A DNA stretch of 64,000 bases from Atrichornis clamosus (lineage: Eukaryota > Chordata > Aves > Passeriformes > Menuridae), in assembly GCA_013400975.1 (NCBI GenBank), contig WBMZ01000385.1, forward strand, positions 1 to 64,000, written 5' to 3'. Numbering within the stretch: position 1 is the first letter of the stretch; every line of letters starts with the position of its first letter. The notes beneath the pieces were generated by a model, which ran no database searches, was not told the origin of the DNA, and was given only the letters and a program-made list of their open reading frames with translations. Shown in pieces: positions 32,871-45,837 of this stretch. The translations under genes were made by a program, and so were the position numbers.

Positions 32871-34202
32871 GATACAGCTGATAGGAGGGAAAAAAATACT
32901 CTTTGAATGAATTTGGCAAGAATATCTCACTTGTTTGAGATTATTTTTCTTGAAGTTTGATTTTTTTTTTTTGGTTAAATTTTCTTTGAGTTGAGCGTGT
33001 AAATGATCCCCCTGCTCAACTTTTGAGCATCTGCTGCTGCTTCCTTTAAAATTTAATAACTGACCTCAAGGACTGACAATGCTTTTAAAGCATAAGTTTA
33101 AGAGTAATCCTTTTGTACTGTGATGGTTGAGTGAAAGAGGGATGATTTTCTCCCCTGGCCTTTTCTTTTTGTTTCCCACATATTCATTAAGCCCAGCTCA
33201 GACCACCTAAGTGTGGTGTAACCCGGAGGTCTCCCTGCTTTGCTCTTAGGTGACAGGATCCCAGCTCTATTTCCCTGAAATATATATCCCTATCTTTCCT
33301 GAGCGTGTTTCTCTGGAGAGGTGGGAGCTGAGTGTTTAAACAGAGATGACACTGACCCTTCTTTCCCAAGACCCCTGGCTTGACTCCCACCTTCCTCTCC
33401 CAGAGCAGGGCTGGCTGCTCCAGCCCCACTGCCCCATAACTGCATCCCCACAATGGGGTTTCCCATCACCTGCACACGCAGGGTTCCAGCAACACAGGGC
33501 AGGGACAGAGGCTCAGCAAGATCCTGCTGCAGCATCACTGCACAAAAATCACTTTCCTTAGGCTACAAAAGCCTGGATCAGGCAGGGTTTGCTCCTGGAT
33601 TACCCAAAGGATGATTTCTGCCTGTCTGGGAAGCAGCTGTCACACTGGGGTTCATAAATTCTCCCAGGGAGAAACGCTCCCAGGTCTCTGCAGAAAATGG
33701 ATTCTCCCAAGCCAGCAGTGTTTATTTGCTGTCCCTGATTTGAGCCATGGTGGGGACTGCAGACAATAAATGTCAAGCCCTGGCATTCGTCATTTTATAC
33801 AAAGTTCATTTGGGAAATTAGGGCAAGTTGTTTTTATGTCTGGCTACAGAAATGGCACAGTTCCTCCTCATTGTGACTCCTCTATCCAACTTTTAGGATC
33901 TGCTGTGGATGTGGGCATTGCCATCCAGCGAGCTTTGCGTGGTGGGATGCTCCTCGCACTTGAATGGGGCACCCTTCTTCCATCCCCATGCACTCCACAT
34001 TCCTCCTTGCCCAGGAATCTATTTCATGGATGTGCCTGGGGATGGTACAACAGGAATTTCATTCCTAAGGAATGTGTGGGGCTACTCAAGACTGCAACAA
34101 CCCACAAACCTAGAAGATAACTCATTTAAACCTCAAAGCAGTCTCCTGCCTTGCCCATATCCCATGTTATCCTCTATATTAACATTTTCTCAAACACATC
34201 TC

Positions 34203-34221
34203 TGTGTGTGTGTGTGTGTGT
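34203..34221 (+). repeat. (TG)n microsatellite
   Basis: Nine uninterrupted TG units followed by TATG. Confidence 0.95.
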
Positions 34222-34540
34222 ATGGACTCATCTACCTTTAATTGTGGGGTTTTATAAATTTCCATTCCTGTCTAATGACTTTTTATGGGCAATGCAATTA
34301 CCAGTTCCTTTTATTGCTATTCTAATGATTCAAACATGCATACAAGAAAAGCATAGTCCAGCTAAAGAAATAGCTGCTGTAAAATTCTATATATATATTT
34401 CTCTACGTAGCTTTAAATTAATCCATTTTTATTAGGGTGCTTGGCAAAAAAATTAATCGGAAATTGAGTCCAAATGGATGAGGATTTATTGCAGCTCTAT
34501 AACTCCGAAGAGTGACTTGATTGATTTAAACCATTTTTAC

Positions 34541-34563
34541 AATAAAATAAAATAAAAATAAAG
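34541..34563 (+). repeat. AAAAT-type simple repeat
   Basis: Three to four copies of an AATAA/AAAAT unit run into AAGCAAGCAA. Confidence 0.7.
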
Positions 34564-34663
34564 CAAGCAAATTATCCTGGCTTAAAAGCTGGAAAACCGT
34601 TCTCCCTTCTTGTGCTCTGCAATTTGAACCAGCTGAGACAGTGAACTCCAACTTGGCTTTAAG

Positions 34664-34876
34664 ATGAAAGAGGGTAGATTTTGATGGGATATTGGGGAGA
34701 AATTCTTCCCTGTGAGGGTGGTGAGGCCCTGGTGCAGGTGAGGCTGTGATGCCTCATCCCTGCAAGTGTCCCAGGCCAGGTTGGATGGGGCTTGGAGCAA
34801 CCTGGGATAGTGGAAGCCCCTGGCAGATGAGATTTAAGGTCCCTTGCAACTCAAACTGTTCTGGGATTCTATGATT
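34664..34876 (+). mobile_element. CR1 3' fragment
   Basis: Motifs are GATGGGATATTGGGGAGAAA, GGTTGGATGGGGCTTGGAGC, AAGGTCCCTTGCAACTCAAA and the terminal TGGGATTCTATGATT. Internal deletions remove the usual 'cagagaagctgtggctgcc' block. Confidence 0.92.
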
Positions 34877-35867
34877 TTCTAACTTTGAGTTTTTCAGTGA
34901 CGAAGGCAGATGAACTCGAACCAACTGGGATTTGGGAACTCTGCTCTCAGCAGATGTTAGGACACCTGATCTCCCGTGGGTCAGTGTGGCTCCCTCTGGA
35001 CCTGTGGTGGATGAACCATGGGACAGAGCTGAACCCCCGCGGGCAGCCCCTCAGTCCAGGAGAAGATTCATTGTTTTCAAATTTGAGGGTGTTTTTTTAA
35101 TCAAACATTCCGCAGGGGATCTAAGTGTAGACATCAGCACTTTAAGCCTCAAGGATGCTAAACTATTCCTTCCTCATCTCTTTAAATAAGTCATAATTTT
35201 GTGATTCTTTCTTTCCTTTTGCATTCTTTGTGCAGAAAGGCAAACTCAGTGAACGTAAGGAGGTGTCTTTGTGTCTGTGATGCCCTGTGAGATCCAGCGC
35301 CTGTCTGCACCCCTCTTGGCGAGAGCCAATCCTGCTGGCAAGTCAGTGGGTGCTGAGGGCTCCCAGCACCACCTGTGGTTGCAATGGGCTGGGTGAGTGA
35401 TAATTAATCCTCGTCTCCTTTGGAGGAATGTTTTCCAAGACTCATTTTACATTGCTTTAAATCAAAGCACAGAGAGTTTCCTTTGTAAGCTTTGATAAAT
35501 GCTCTCGTACTATTTGTGTTCCTGTGGTGTTCAGAGGCTTTAGCAGAGATCGGGGTCCTGTTGCAAAAGGTGCTGTGCAAAACCCTCTGAAGAGCTGACA
35601 ATGTAAACAGCTGAGGCAAAAATTTGAGGTATGGAAATACAGGGATGTGAGTTGCCAAAAATCTAGGGAAGCTGGAAGCAGCTCTCCTTCCCCATCGCTT
35701 TGGTCACCCACCGGTCCAGTTAAAGACAAGACCCAGCTGCCACAGGTGCAGCTGTGGCCAAAATAATTCCTCTTTCTTAGGTGTTGGGCTTTGATGGTAC
35801 GCTTGGAGAAAACAAGGTCTGGCAGTGTTGTTCAGCATGAGCAGAAATTCAGGAGCTACAGAACATA

Positions 35868-36038
35868 TGGAGCAGGCTCCCCAGGGCAGTGGTGGAGTCA
35901 CCATCCCTGGAAGTGTTCAGAAAACAAGTAGACACAGCACATAGCGCTGTGGCTTAGCTGGCAAGGTGGTGATGGCTCTAAGGTTGGGCTGGATGATCTT
36001 GGAGGTCTTTTCCAACCTTAATGATTCCACGGTTCTAT
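35868..36038 (+). mobile_element. CR1 3' fragment (second subfamily)
   Basis: CCAGGGCAGTGGTGGAGTCA, CCATCCCTGGAAGTGTTCAG, TTGGGCTGGATGATCTTGGA and GGTCTTTTCCAACCTTAATG match a CR1 3' end. The last bases (GATTCCACGGTTCTAT) are a mutated terminal repeat. Confidence 0.93.
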
Positions 36039-36044
36039 ATTGGC

Positions 36045-37370
36045 TGATAGCAGAAGGAGAAATGATTTACAGCAGACTGGGAGCCACCCTGCTCTTCACA
36101 TCCCTCTGAATATCTCATTTTGGAAAATGAACTTCAAGATTACAACACTTTTCAACCATTGTATGGATTATTCAACCTTTGGAGAACCAGGAAGCATTTT
36201 CCATCTGCCATGAGCCATTCTTCTTCCAAAAAGCAGTCACCAAATCTTTTGTTTCCCAAAGGAAAGTGCCTCTCCCTTCCTTGTCTGTAGCAGGGTGCCT
36301 TGGGCTGTCACATGCTGTCATTTCTCTCTTTCACACAGCCCTGCAAGTGAAGTCACTCAGCCCTCACTGGGACTTGGTCTCCATAAAGGAACACCAGGTT
36401 ATTTATAATAGTGAGCAAGGCCTGACCCCCACGCACTGTGTGAGACCCCAGTGCAAATGTACATCTGGCCAGCCTGCTTTACAAATGATGTGTTTTCCTC
36501 CTTCCCCCCAGTGTTGTCCATTATCCTGGCCAGTGTGGACAAGACAAATGGCACCACACACCAGTGTGTCCCTGTCAGAGGACAGAAGCCCTAACAAAGG
36601 CTGCAAATGCCTCCTCAGAAGTCACTCTTGACCTCACTGCTAACACAGACGGTTCTGATTCAAGAGGCGACTCCCCCTGTGCTCCTATGCACTCCCAATC
36701 CCTGTATTTGCTTGGTTATTTTTCTTTATCTCCCTGCTTTCCTCTGTTAACTTCTTCCACTGGCAATGGCCATCACTCACTGGGTCACCCCAAGTCATCC
36801 TGAAGCGGAGCCTTGGCAGCACTTCACTTATTAGTCAGCCAACTCATGGGATCCTGGCAACCTTTTTCTCTCCATAAGGATAAGGTCCAAGCTGCTCTTT
36901 GATGTTGTCAAACCATGACTTCCACTAGTCTCCCTGCTGATTCCTTTGCTCTCTCTCCCTGGGAGTAAAAAGCCACAGGGAAGCGCTGAGTGTTGTATCA
37001 GGCACCAGGCCAATCTGGTTTCAGTCTTTGTTACTGTGTGGGGCAGACAGCCTGTCCGGCCCTGGATCTATATGAGGGATGCTTTCATCTTCTAAGAATG
37101 CTGTGCATTTCAGGTTGTTACACCTATAGAGCCCATCCAGGCAACCTCCGTAAAAATCAGTCTTCCTGAAAGCCAAAGGAATAACAAAAATCGAAGTCAA
37201 ATACAGAGATCAAAGTTGGCCCAGAATTTATGTTTTAGGGATTCAGAAACACAGAGGACAATCTGCAGTGAAATCTGCATTTCTGGTGGGATATTGATTT
37301 ATTTCTGTTCCATTTGCCTCCTAAGGCTTGAAATATGTGGACCAAAAGGAGTCATTCACCATGTCTGAGG
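36045..37370. other. Gene-free unique sequence
   Basis: The open frame at 36,179-36,631 (150 residues, plus strand) has no recognisable domain or splice context. No repeat family seen. Confidence 0.45.
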
Positions 37371-37376
37371 CAATGC

Positions 37377-37446
37377 GGGTGAAATTCTGGCCACCACTAA
37401 AGTGGCAAGGCTCCCATTGACTATGGCGGGGCCAACATTTCACCCC
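37377..37446. repeat. Palindromic MITE-like remnant
   Basis: The left arm GGGTGAAATTCTGGCC is nearly the inverted complement of the right arm GGGGCCAACATTTCACCCC, about 35 bases apart. The centre has GCTCCCATTGACTATGG. From memory this resembles a hairpin-forming ancient repeat common in sauropsid genomes, but I cannot give a family name with certainty. Confidence 0.6.
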
Positions 37447-38650
37447 ATGATTTCTCATCTCGCTTTATTTTATTGACCTTTCTCTTGAATACGAGCGAAA
37501 TGCAAATATTTTTTTCCAGCACAAGTCTTTGTACTCTATGAACTCTGCTGGATCCAAAGCACTTCATATGTATATAAGAGAAACAGCTAAAGACAGGGCA
37601 GTTAACTGTGCAAATAATGATCTCCACAACCTATAAAAAACGGCCATGCTCCAAATGAGATAGTGGTTTAAATGGTCAGGACAAATAAAACAGGCTCAAG
37701 GCTAACTTTTGGACCACGAGGAGCATTCTTAAGCCTGCGTGGTACAGACCACACATCTCAGGAATGTGGATCACCTCAGCACGGCTCCATGGTGGCCATG
37801 AAATCCCAGACACTTTGCTGTCATTTTCAAATCCTGCTGATGTGCGAAGCCCAAGGAATCCAACAGTTCTGGTGTGAGGCAATGGGTGATGCTCCCATTA
37901 TTCTGGCTAACTATTCACAAGGGAAAAAAAAAGGATGTCTCTTTCTCTGTGGGTTCAGTCTCAACATGGAATAAAAATAGTTGATTTCAGAGAGAAAGAA
38001 TTACCCTATTTGCTTTCACCCAAAGCCTTCTCTCATCCTTAAAATACTTGGGATAACCCCCTCTGTGATGATGCCACTGTGAATACAAGTAGTGTCACAG
38101 TCGATTAAATCATTATTTTGTCTGCTTGTAGGAAAATGCAAATTATCAAAGCTGTTTTTCACAATAATCTCACTTTTCCTGGTACCCATACCTTGCCCGC
38201 CAAACCCAGAAATTCATCACAAACCTTTCAATCAGCAGTGCTCATTTTAGCTGTGAGGCTGTGTTAGGTGGGAAATTCAGGCAGCAGGATTGGAAGAGAC
38301 CTTGCAGCAGCTTCTCAGGCCTTTGCAGATGGTTTGCATGGTTTAGTCAGTCCTCAAAACAGTAGAAGGATGTGACTTTCAATAAAACAAACCTGATTTT
38401 ACTACATGTAAATAGAGGCAAAAGAAGTCGTGTAGAGTGACAAGCCAAGTAACAGCAGCTGTGGTGGGAAGGAAGCAGAGCTCCTGACTGCCACAGTGGA
38501 GATGGGATTAGAATCAACTCCTTGATATGACACAGAAATGAGAAATTACGTGGCCTATACATTTGGAAAGCTTGCTGTCACTCCCAGGAGGAGAAGGTTT
38601 CTCTCTTTCAAATCCTTCATCTTCACCTGCTGCCTGAGTGCTTTTCAGCA

Positions 38651-38751
38651 ACCCGGTCTAGTGGAAGGTGTCCCTGTCCATGGCAGGGAGTTGAAATGAG
38701 ATGGTCTTTTAAGGTCCCTTCCAACCCAAACCATTCCATGATTCTGTGATC
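38651..38751 (+). mobile_element. CR1 3' tip
   Basis: TAGTGGAAGGTGTCCCTGTC, CATGGCAGGGAGTTGAAATG and AAGGTCCCTTCCAACCCAAA, then CCATTCCATGATTCTGTGAT, are the last ~100 bases of CR1. Confidence 0.93.
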
Positions 38752-39419
38752 CTTAAACTCACAGACAACCCCACTTTTGCAGGACGTAAAATCCAAGGGC
38801 CCTCCTGTGTGGTGCTGCTGTGAGGGCTTTCCTTTATAACCAAATAAAAATGAGGGTAAGTTTTAAGTGCTCTGGGCTTACATTTTCTCCCCTTTCATTT
38901 ATTTTTGTTTCAGAATGTGCCTTTTTATTAAAAACAAAAACACAACAAAGACATTTCTATCATCTCTTGGGCTGCATTCTGATGCCTCATGGACCACCAG
39001 CGGTTCACAGACCACAGGGTGAGTAATGGTGCATGAGAGAACTTTGCATGTTGAGTCCTCTGCTCTGACTCCCTCTGCCAAAGCAACTCTGTTCACACCA
39101 ACGAGCTCGCCCGGGCTTTGTCAGACCCAATTCTGCATGATTTGACTTATGGAGCTTCCATCACATCTTTGGGGAAAATTATTTCTCTGTCTACCAGGTC
39201 TCTCGGGCCAGAATGTGGATTCATGAAGCCCGTGGTGTGTATTTTGTAAAAGAGCACTTTGAAATTAATAAGCTGGAGGAAACGAGGCCAAAATTCTGTC
39301 CTCAGCCTCACCGGCGTGGTGCTTGTTAGAACACAGAGGAGCCCGTTGAATGACAAGGGGAGGAGGATGAGGGGCTTCTACAGGGGCTGGTGCATCACCA
39401 AATTTTGGGACCTTTGGGA

Positions 39420-39775
39420 AATCCTTTAATGTTAATCACCCCAGCTGGGAAACTGAATAAACCATCAAACCCTTGCTAAAAAGCCAGCCCTGCTCTTAAA
39501 TCGGTGTTATCACTTCCACAAATAACAAACAAATCATATGGCTTGGGCTCTGCTTCCTGCCTGGAAGGAGCGTGAAGACTGATCACTCACATAAAGCAAA
39601 TTTTATCCCAGTTTTGCTTTATAGCAAGTGCTGCGTTGGACTTGTGAACATGGGTTGACAATATTGTTCCTTCTGAAAACGTTCACTGAAACATTTCAGA
39701 CAAACATCCCACGAACATTTAGCAGCCTCAGCTTGTTTGACTTGGAGTTAGACTTGATTTCTAATTAGCCAATCT
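39420..39775. promoter_or_regulatory. Candidate conserved non-coding element
   Basis: Unique sequence with AATGTTAATCACC, GTGTTATCACTTCC, ACAATATTGTTCC (SOX-like palindrome) and GATTTCTAATTAGCC. No frame or repeat accounts for it. The call is inference from texture only. Confidence 0.25.
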
Positions 39776-39923
39776 CCAGCAGTCTGTCAGAAAATGCAGT
39801 GGGCTGCCAATTTTCACACCTTAGCCAAAAAAAAAAAAATCCAAATAAAACTCTTAAGAAAAATGGCCTATCACTTCTGCTGCTCGGAAATTCCCAGTGT
39901 GTCCTAGGTTCTTCTCCATTCCC

Positions 39924-39937
39924 ACACACACACACAT
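39924..39937 (+). repeat. Short (CA)n tract
   Basis: About seven CA units, followed at ~39,950-39,970 by ATGCATATATATGTATGTG alternating purine/pyrimidine sequence. Confidence 0.8.
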
Positions 39938-40789
39938 GCAGGCATCCATACATGCATATATATGTATGTGCCTACACACACAAACACGACCACCACACAA
40001 ATCTCAATATATACAAGCTTAGAGAGCCCAAGCTAAGAACATTTTATTAATTTCCTACAATTTTCCATAGAAAAGGAAAGTTCCATGTAGTTAAACAGGT
40101 CTCAACCGTTTAAAACAACCAATGTTAACCAGCATTTGAGCTGTTTAAATCAAAACACATGCACTGATGTTTTTATAACAAAAATCCATAGGGAAAAGAA
40201 AAAAATAAAAAGTGGATAAATTATTCTGAAGTCTAAGCCATCAAAGAGCTGTTCAGGTCAAGTGTAGAAGTGGAATAAGCTCAAAGGAGCTGAGATTGTG
40301 TCCATCATTATTTTAAAGGGCTTAAAAAAAATCCATTGCAAGTCCAAAAAGTATCCATAGCCTTTTCTTTCCAAATGTCATTAATTTGGATTCATTATTG
40401 ATCATTTTCCATAGCCCCTAAATCTCAGATGAGAGTGGCTTCCAGGAGGACACCGAACTACAGCCAGTGAAGGAAGAAGAAATCTTGATAATTTTCAATC
40501 TCTTCTCTGGATTTTGTCAAGTTTTCTCTTTGGTAGGTATTCCTTGACGAGTTTTCTTCACTTTTGAATTGCTTATTATCTTCATGCTTTGAAGATCCCC
40601 TCTACTCTCTGACCCTTCTTCTTTGAAGACACTGTTCGGAGAAGTAACTAAAAATTGGAAAGCCCCCCCCAAAAAACACCCAAAGAAAGTATTACTGTCT
40701 TTGCCCCTCATGTGGTTCATTGACATAGAGGTTATTTCTCTACATTCATCCCTGAGGACAAGAAAAACACAAAATGTTGTTTTATGGAA

Positions 40790-40979
40790 ACTTAGGAAGA
40801 CATTCTTCCCTGTGAGGTGGGGGAGGCCCTGGCACAGGGTGCCCAGAGAAGCTGCGGCTGCCCCATCCCTGGAAGTGTCCAAGGTTGGATGAGGCTTGGA
40901 GCAACCTGGGACAGTGGAACGGGTGGAATGACATGATCTTTAAGGTTCCTTCCAACCCAAACCATTCCATGATTCTATA
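40790..40979 (+). mobile_element. CR1 3' fragment
   Basis: CCCTGGCACAGGGTGCCCAG, AGAAGCTGCGGCTGCCCCAT, AAGGTTCCTTCCAACCCAAA and ACCATTCCATGATTCTAT match the avian CR1 3' end. A 20-bp tandem duplication begins immediately after it. Confidence 0.94.
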
Positions 40980-40980
40980 A

Positions 40981-41020
40981 AATGTTAGAAATGGCGATGA
41001 AATGTTAGAAATGGAGATGA
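40981..41020 (+). repeat. 20-bp tandem duplication
   Basis: AATGTTAGAAATGGCGATGA and AATGTTAGAAATGGAGATGA are adjacent and differ at one base. They directly abut the CR1 3' end. Confidence 0.95.
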
Positions 41021-41029
41021 AACAACAAA

Positions 41030-44000
41030 ATATGTGCTCTTAATGGTGTTGGCAGACCCAGAGATGTCTCCATCTAAATTTTTGCTCTTGTTTCACATTT
41101 TTAAGTGTGGTTCTGTCTTCTTTTCTCTCTCTGATAGTGGTCACATGCAAGAGAAAATATGGTTTCCTGTCAGCCACAGTGCTTATTCAGCTTTGAGCCC
41201 ATGCACTTGGCCTATAAATGCCTTGTGGGGCCTTCTTGACACCTAATGAGAGCATCTGGGACAAGAAAGGGCAGTGGGGTTTAGTCCTGAAGACCTTTTC
41301 CAGCTGGTACGGAGCCCCTGACCCAGACAAATTCCTGACTGACTTTAAGAGCCATTTTTGGCCAATTAAAGCCTAGGTGAGAACTCTCACATTTGGCCAA
41401 TGCTAATAAAATTAGAGAAATGTGAGTCGCTTCCTCAGCTGATGGTTTCCTTAAAGGCACCACCAGACGCAGCCACATTTCTCTCCTCTCTCTGGGCAGC
41501 CCAAGGGCGGCTCCCCTCGTGCAGTTCCTGCTCCTATGGATGATCCATGTCTGCTGGGGATTATTTGCATTCCTTAAGCAAGCACTCAGCCCATAAATTA
41601 CAACAAGAAAGGCTCTTCTTTGAGCCCTCATCTCTAACTTCCTCTTTAGGAAGGTTTTCACTCCTATCATGACCCATTAACTAAGCCATATGTAGAACCC
41701 TCCATCCAGAACCATTCCACTCCCAGAAACACAACTGCTAGGGAGAAATTAATATTTGGATCTGTTCTTGTTTTCCTTTCTGGCTGTTTGTTTAACAGTG
41801 GAAAGACTATTGAAGATGTTATCTCAGAGAGAGTTCACTGGGGCATGTTTCTGTGACAGTGTTATTGCAAGCCTGGCTCTTATCTTCAGCTAATGAAGGT
41901 GTGGAAAAAGAAAAAAATTGATCAAATGTGCCTTGACTGTAATTTCATTTGAGATTTTTAAAAGTAAATATTCTATTTCTTACATGTTTAGTTCAGTTTT
42001 AAATGGTTGTGTGCTGATTTTTCTGTCTAAAATATAGAGGGGCTTCAGTTGGAAAAGGAATATTTGGATGTCTGTTCTTCAGAGTCTTGCACCTATGGAA
42101 TTGTGTCTAACCCAGAAAAGTCCATATATTCACCGGGAAAAGCTCTTAAGCAACCCACAGCAAGCATGATGTACTTGATAGGAGACAGGAAATGATTTAT
42201 AAATTGAGGAAAATACCCCAGATGGGACTAAATTTTGGGTTGCAGTCCAGGCTCCTGCAGAAAAAAATGTCCTTCTGCACCTCCAATCTCCCCAGAAACT
42301 CCTGAATGCTGAGGAGAGGGAAAATGTGCTTTCAGTTACAGATCTGGCCATTTGCAGTCATTCCAATCTGCCACGGATTTGGAGGCATTTTTGGTGCCCC
42401 ACAGAGCTCCACCACAGCCTGGTCCAGCCGTTCTGACGCTTCCACAAGGGATTAAGAAAGAAACGTGGCATCATTTCTATCAATGTCACATGCCAACGAG
42501 TATCGCACAGACTTTAAGCAAGCCCTCAACACCCCCTTTGGTGCAGGTGAAGTTTAACCGTACTTTTTTTTTCCCCGCGTTTTCACAGGCTGAAGCCGAC
42601 TTTGGCGATCTGTTGGTAATTTGTGTGCACTGTTACCACTCAACGGCCGTATTCTTCCTGCTGACCCCACTTGAACTCGCTTCCCTCGAGCCCCGTGGCA
42701 AGTCCAGGAGGCGAGGGCTGGGTTTACAGCCACGAGCCCTCGGTGGGGCTACACCTTTGGACCACCCAGGAACGGCAGCGAGCCGTGGCACGACTCGGAT
42801 CTGGAGCGCACCTGTGCTCCTTGACCTGCCTTGGCTTCCCCTTCCTTTCTGGTCCCCTTCAGATCCACTGCGCCCCGCACAGTTTAGCTCTTAGAGACCT
42901 CACCTCTCTCTCCTTCCTTCCTTCCCTCTCCTCACAAAATCAGCGTTGGAGTTGGCTTTATTTGACCTAACCTAGTGCAGCTGGTGTGGCTGCAGCAGGC
43001 TGCGCTGGAAGCCATGGGAACTCCCATGCCAATTTGCATCCTCCAAGAGGCTGGCCCAGGATGTTTTCTATTTTCGTTTTTATGTCTGCACCTAGCATTC
43101 CAGTTGGATGTATTTTAAAGTAAACAGAGTCGATAAATTAAAAAAATGGTGCATTTCCCAGTCATCCCAGAATATTTCTGTTCCTCCCTCGTTGCCTGCC
43201 CCCTCCCAGTCTTTTACTGCTGTCACAGATACAACAATTAAATATTCAGCTAGCAGGCCAGTTTCCTCTTGCTCGGCTGATTCATCCCATGAACGGACTT
43301 CATCTAAAAGAAGTAGTGCCAGAGTGGGGAATTTAGGTTCTTGGGTGGAAAACTCCTTATTCAGGACTTTTCACCTCAAATTAGTCATCAATCATCAGCA
43401 ACCCAGGATGTTTTACTCTGACCTTGGGCTTTGCCAGAGCCAAAATGCAGAGGCTTAACGAGGAGGGTGGGAACAGTAACATCCAGCCCACAGCAGCAGG
43501 CAAAGAGCCTGGGATTTCTTCTGGATGTGGATGGTGGAAACAAGAGGGGAGCGTGCCCATGTTCCAGGTGAAGATGAAGGGAGGGTGGGGGTGGGTCTGT
43601 CTTCCCCATCAGCTCTTGTGGTGCTCACCTTTCCTGGCCCTCTGCGCCACCGGCTCCGCGCTGTGTGTTTAGGAGCTTTTCCAAATCTGTGACTTCAAGA
43701 GAATTTGCCTCAGTTTGAAGCACCAGCCTTTGATCCTGGAAGCCAAGGTCTTTATTAGTTAAAGATGGTAATTAACTGAAATTAGTAATGGAAAGATTTT
43801 TTTACTTAATGAGCCCTCAAGAATTTGAAAAGTGTCGTTGGATATATTTTTTTAAATATAAATCCCCCCTTTTCCTACTTTGTGAAACTGCTTTCTCTTC
43901 ATCCTTAAAGACCTCCGAGCTAAACGCTGGGGCTTGTGACTTGGGAAACATATGGATTTTACAACTAAAAGACGAGGCATTCATCTGCACAGCCCATTCC

Positions 44001-45440
44001 TGTTTGTTTATTGTCCCAGCCATGGGACTTCTGAGCTCGGCAGCCATCGGAGCACAGGTTCCAGACTCTTGGCTTCTCAGGCTCTCACTGTGTGTCCCAG
44101 CTGTGTTAAGACCCTGGCACGTCCAGTTCTTCTCCGAGGGCCACCTTCCTTCACTTAAAACAAACCTGGGGATCATCAGGCCTTGGTTCATTTCCAAAGC
44201 CTATTAATTGAACCTGCAGGGCTCAGTTCTGCTCACACAGAAGGAGCCCAACTCCTCAAGCTCCGTGCAGCTGCTCTGCCTCGTGCAAATGCAGAGCACA
44301 TGCCAGCCTTACATCCCTGCGTGGGAAATAAGGGACTATTCCCAGCCTGAAGGGACTAAAAAGAAAAAAAAAATATTATTTTTTTCAAAAGAAGGTCTCA
44401 TTCAGAGTCTGTTTCCTGGCTATGAAGAAATTATTCCTACACAGAAATTGTGTTTGTGTCCAAACAGAGCTGTGGAAAGGGTGGGATGAGAAAGAAGCTT
44501 CCTCAAAGGCTGGCTGAATAAATGGAGACTTTCTCACACCCTGACATCTGCTGCCCAGAGTCCATCCATCCCTGCCCATGGCCAGGGAGTGCCTGGGGAC
44601 AGGAGCAACTGGCAGTGGGGACAGGAACTCATTGCCTAAAGTGACCCCTTTGATGCAATGTGTCACAGCTCAAAGGAGAGGCATCCCAGAGCCAGCAGAG
44701 AACCTCCGGAGCCTCTGAGCTGCTTTGCCCACTTCTCCAGGGCGTTTTTGTAGCTGTGGTTCATCTTTTCTTCAGACAGATGTGAAAACAGAAGAAGAAA
44801 TTCAGGTTTTGCCTTCAGGTGTCTGCTCCAAAGCAGAGGGCTCATTCTGAGGCAGAAGAGCTGCAGGTTTCTGCTGAATGATGACTGAGCAAAGCAGTCT
44901 CTTACCAGAGTCCTCATCACTGAGTCTTAATCGTTGTTGGTGAAGGCAAACACCTCCTCCCTCTGTGTCTCCTTTGCTTTTTCCTCTTTTGAGCAGTGGG
45001 CACACCTCTCTTCTGTCTGTGCTCTTCACCCGGGATTTTCAGAGTTTCCACATTTCCAGCCAGTCTTTGCTCAGGGGGTGATTAAAGGGCTCAAGTGATC
45101 AACCCACATGTGACTGTTAAATGTTGTTTGGGATCTCCTCAGGAGCTTCTCTGGCCCCAGCAGTTACTCCCAAGGACAAGGGTCTCCCACAGGTCCTATA
45201 TGGAATCTGTCAGCCCCTTGGAGATGCCTCAGATATTTGAGGCTGTCTCAACCTCTATATTCAACCCCAAAAGTCTATGGCTGGGTCATGGTCACTCCTC
45301 CATTGCCCAGCTTGGATGTAACTACTCAGTGTCCATGGCCCCTTGGAAGCCTTGCTTCATCTTCCAGCCTGCTTGGCCCCAAAAACCGAAGGTTCCCATC
45401 ACAATAGTTCACTGAATGAAAAGGAGGTGAGAGGCAGGGA
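41030..45440. other. Gene-free sequence, mostly unique
   Basis: Contains a CpG-enriched segment at ~42,570-42,900, described under findings. Otherwise I see no repeats and no exon chain. Confidence 0.45.
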
Positions 45441-45461
45441 CAGTGTTATCCCACTGCTGGG

Positions 45462-45570
45462 GCCTTTGGCCAGGTAGAACCAGATCTCACTGCTGGGGAA
45501 GGCAGGTGAGACATCTCCACTAGCCTTTGGCCAGGTAGACCCAGATCCCGCAGATGACTGGGGGAGGCAG
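45462..45570 (+). repeat. ~61-bp imperfect tandem duplication
   Basis: GCCTTTGGCCAGGTAGAACC at 45,462 recurs as GCCTTTGGCCAGGTAGACCC at 45,523. Both continue with CAGATC and end in GGCAG. Confidence 0.85.
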
Positions 45571-45837
45571 AGAGCAGAAGGCAGCAAACACACAGAAAGC
45601 CATTTGTTTGGAAACTGGGACACACATTGACTGAAAATATTTTGCCACATTCACCGAGCCCTAATAGGAACTCACACATTCCTTGAAATGGGCTATTCAT
45701 TATACAGCAGCTAGTAAAAAAAGAAGGGATTTTTTTCTTTCCCCACAGCCACCCCCCCACCCCCCCTCCCCAGCCCTTAAACATAAGGTTTTTAGCTCCA
45801 ACAAGGACTTTAGAAAGTCCACGTGCAGAAACCCCAC

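Noticed and set aside
35940..35975. tRNA-like 'GTGGCTTAGCTGGCAAGG' segment
   Set aside because: It lies inside a CR1 3' fragment and lacks a B box and cloverleaf pairing.
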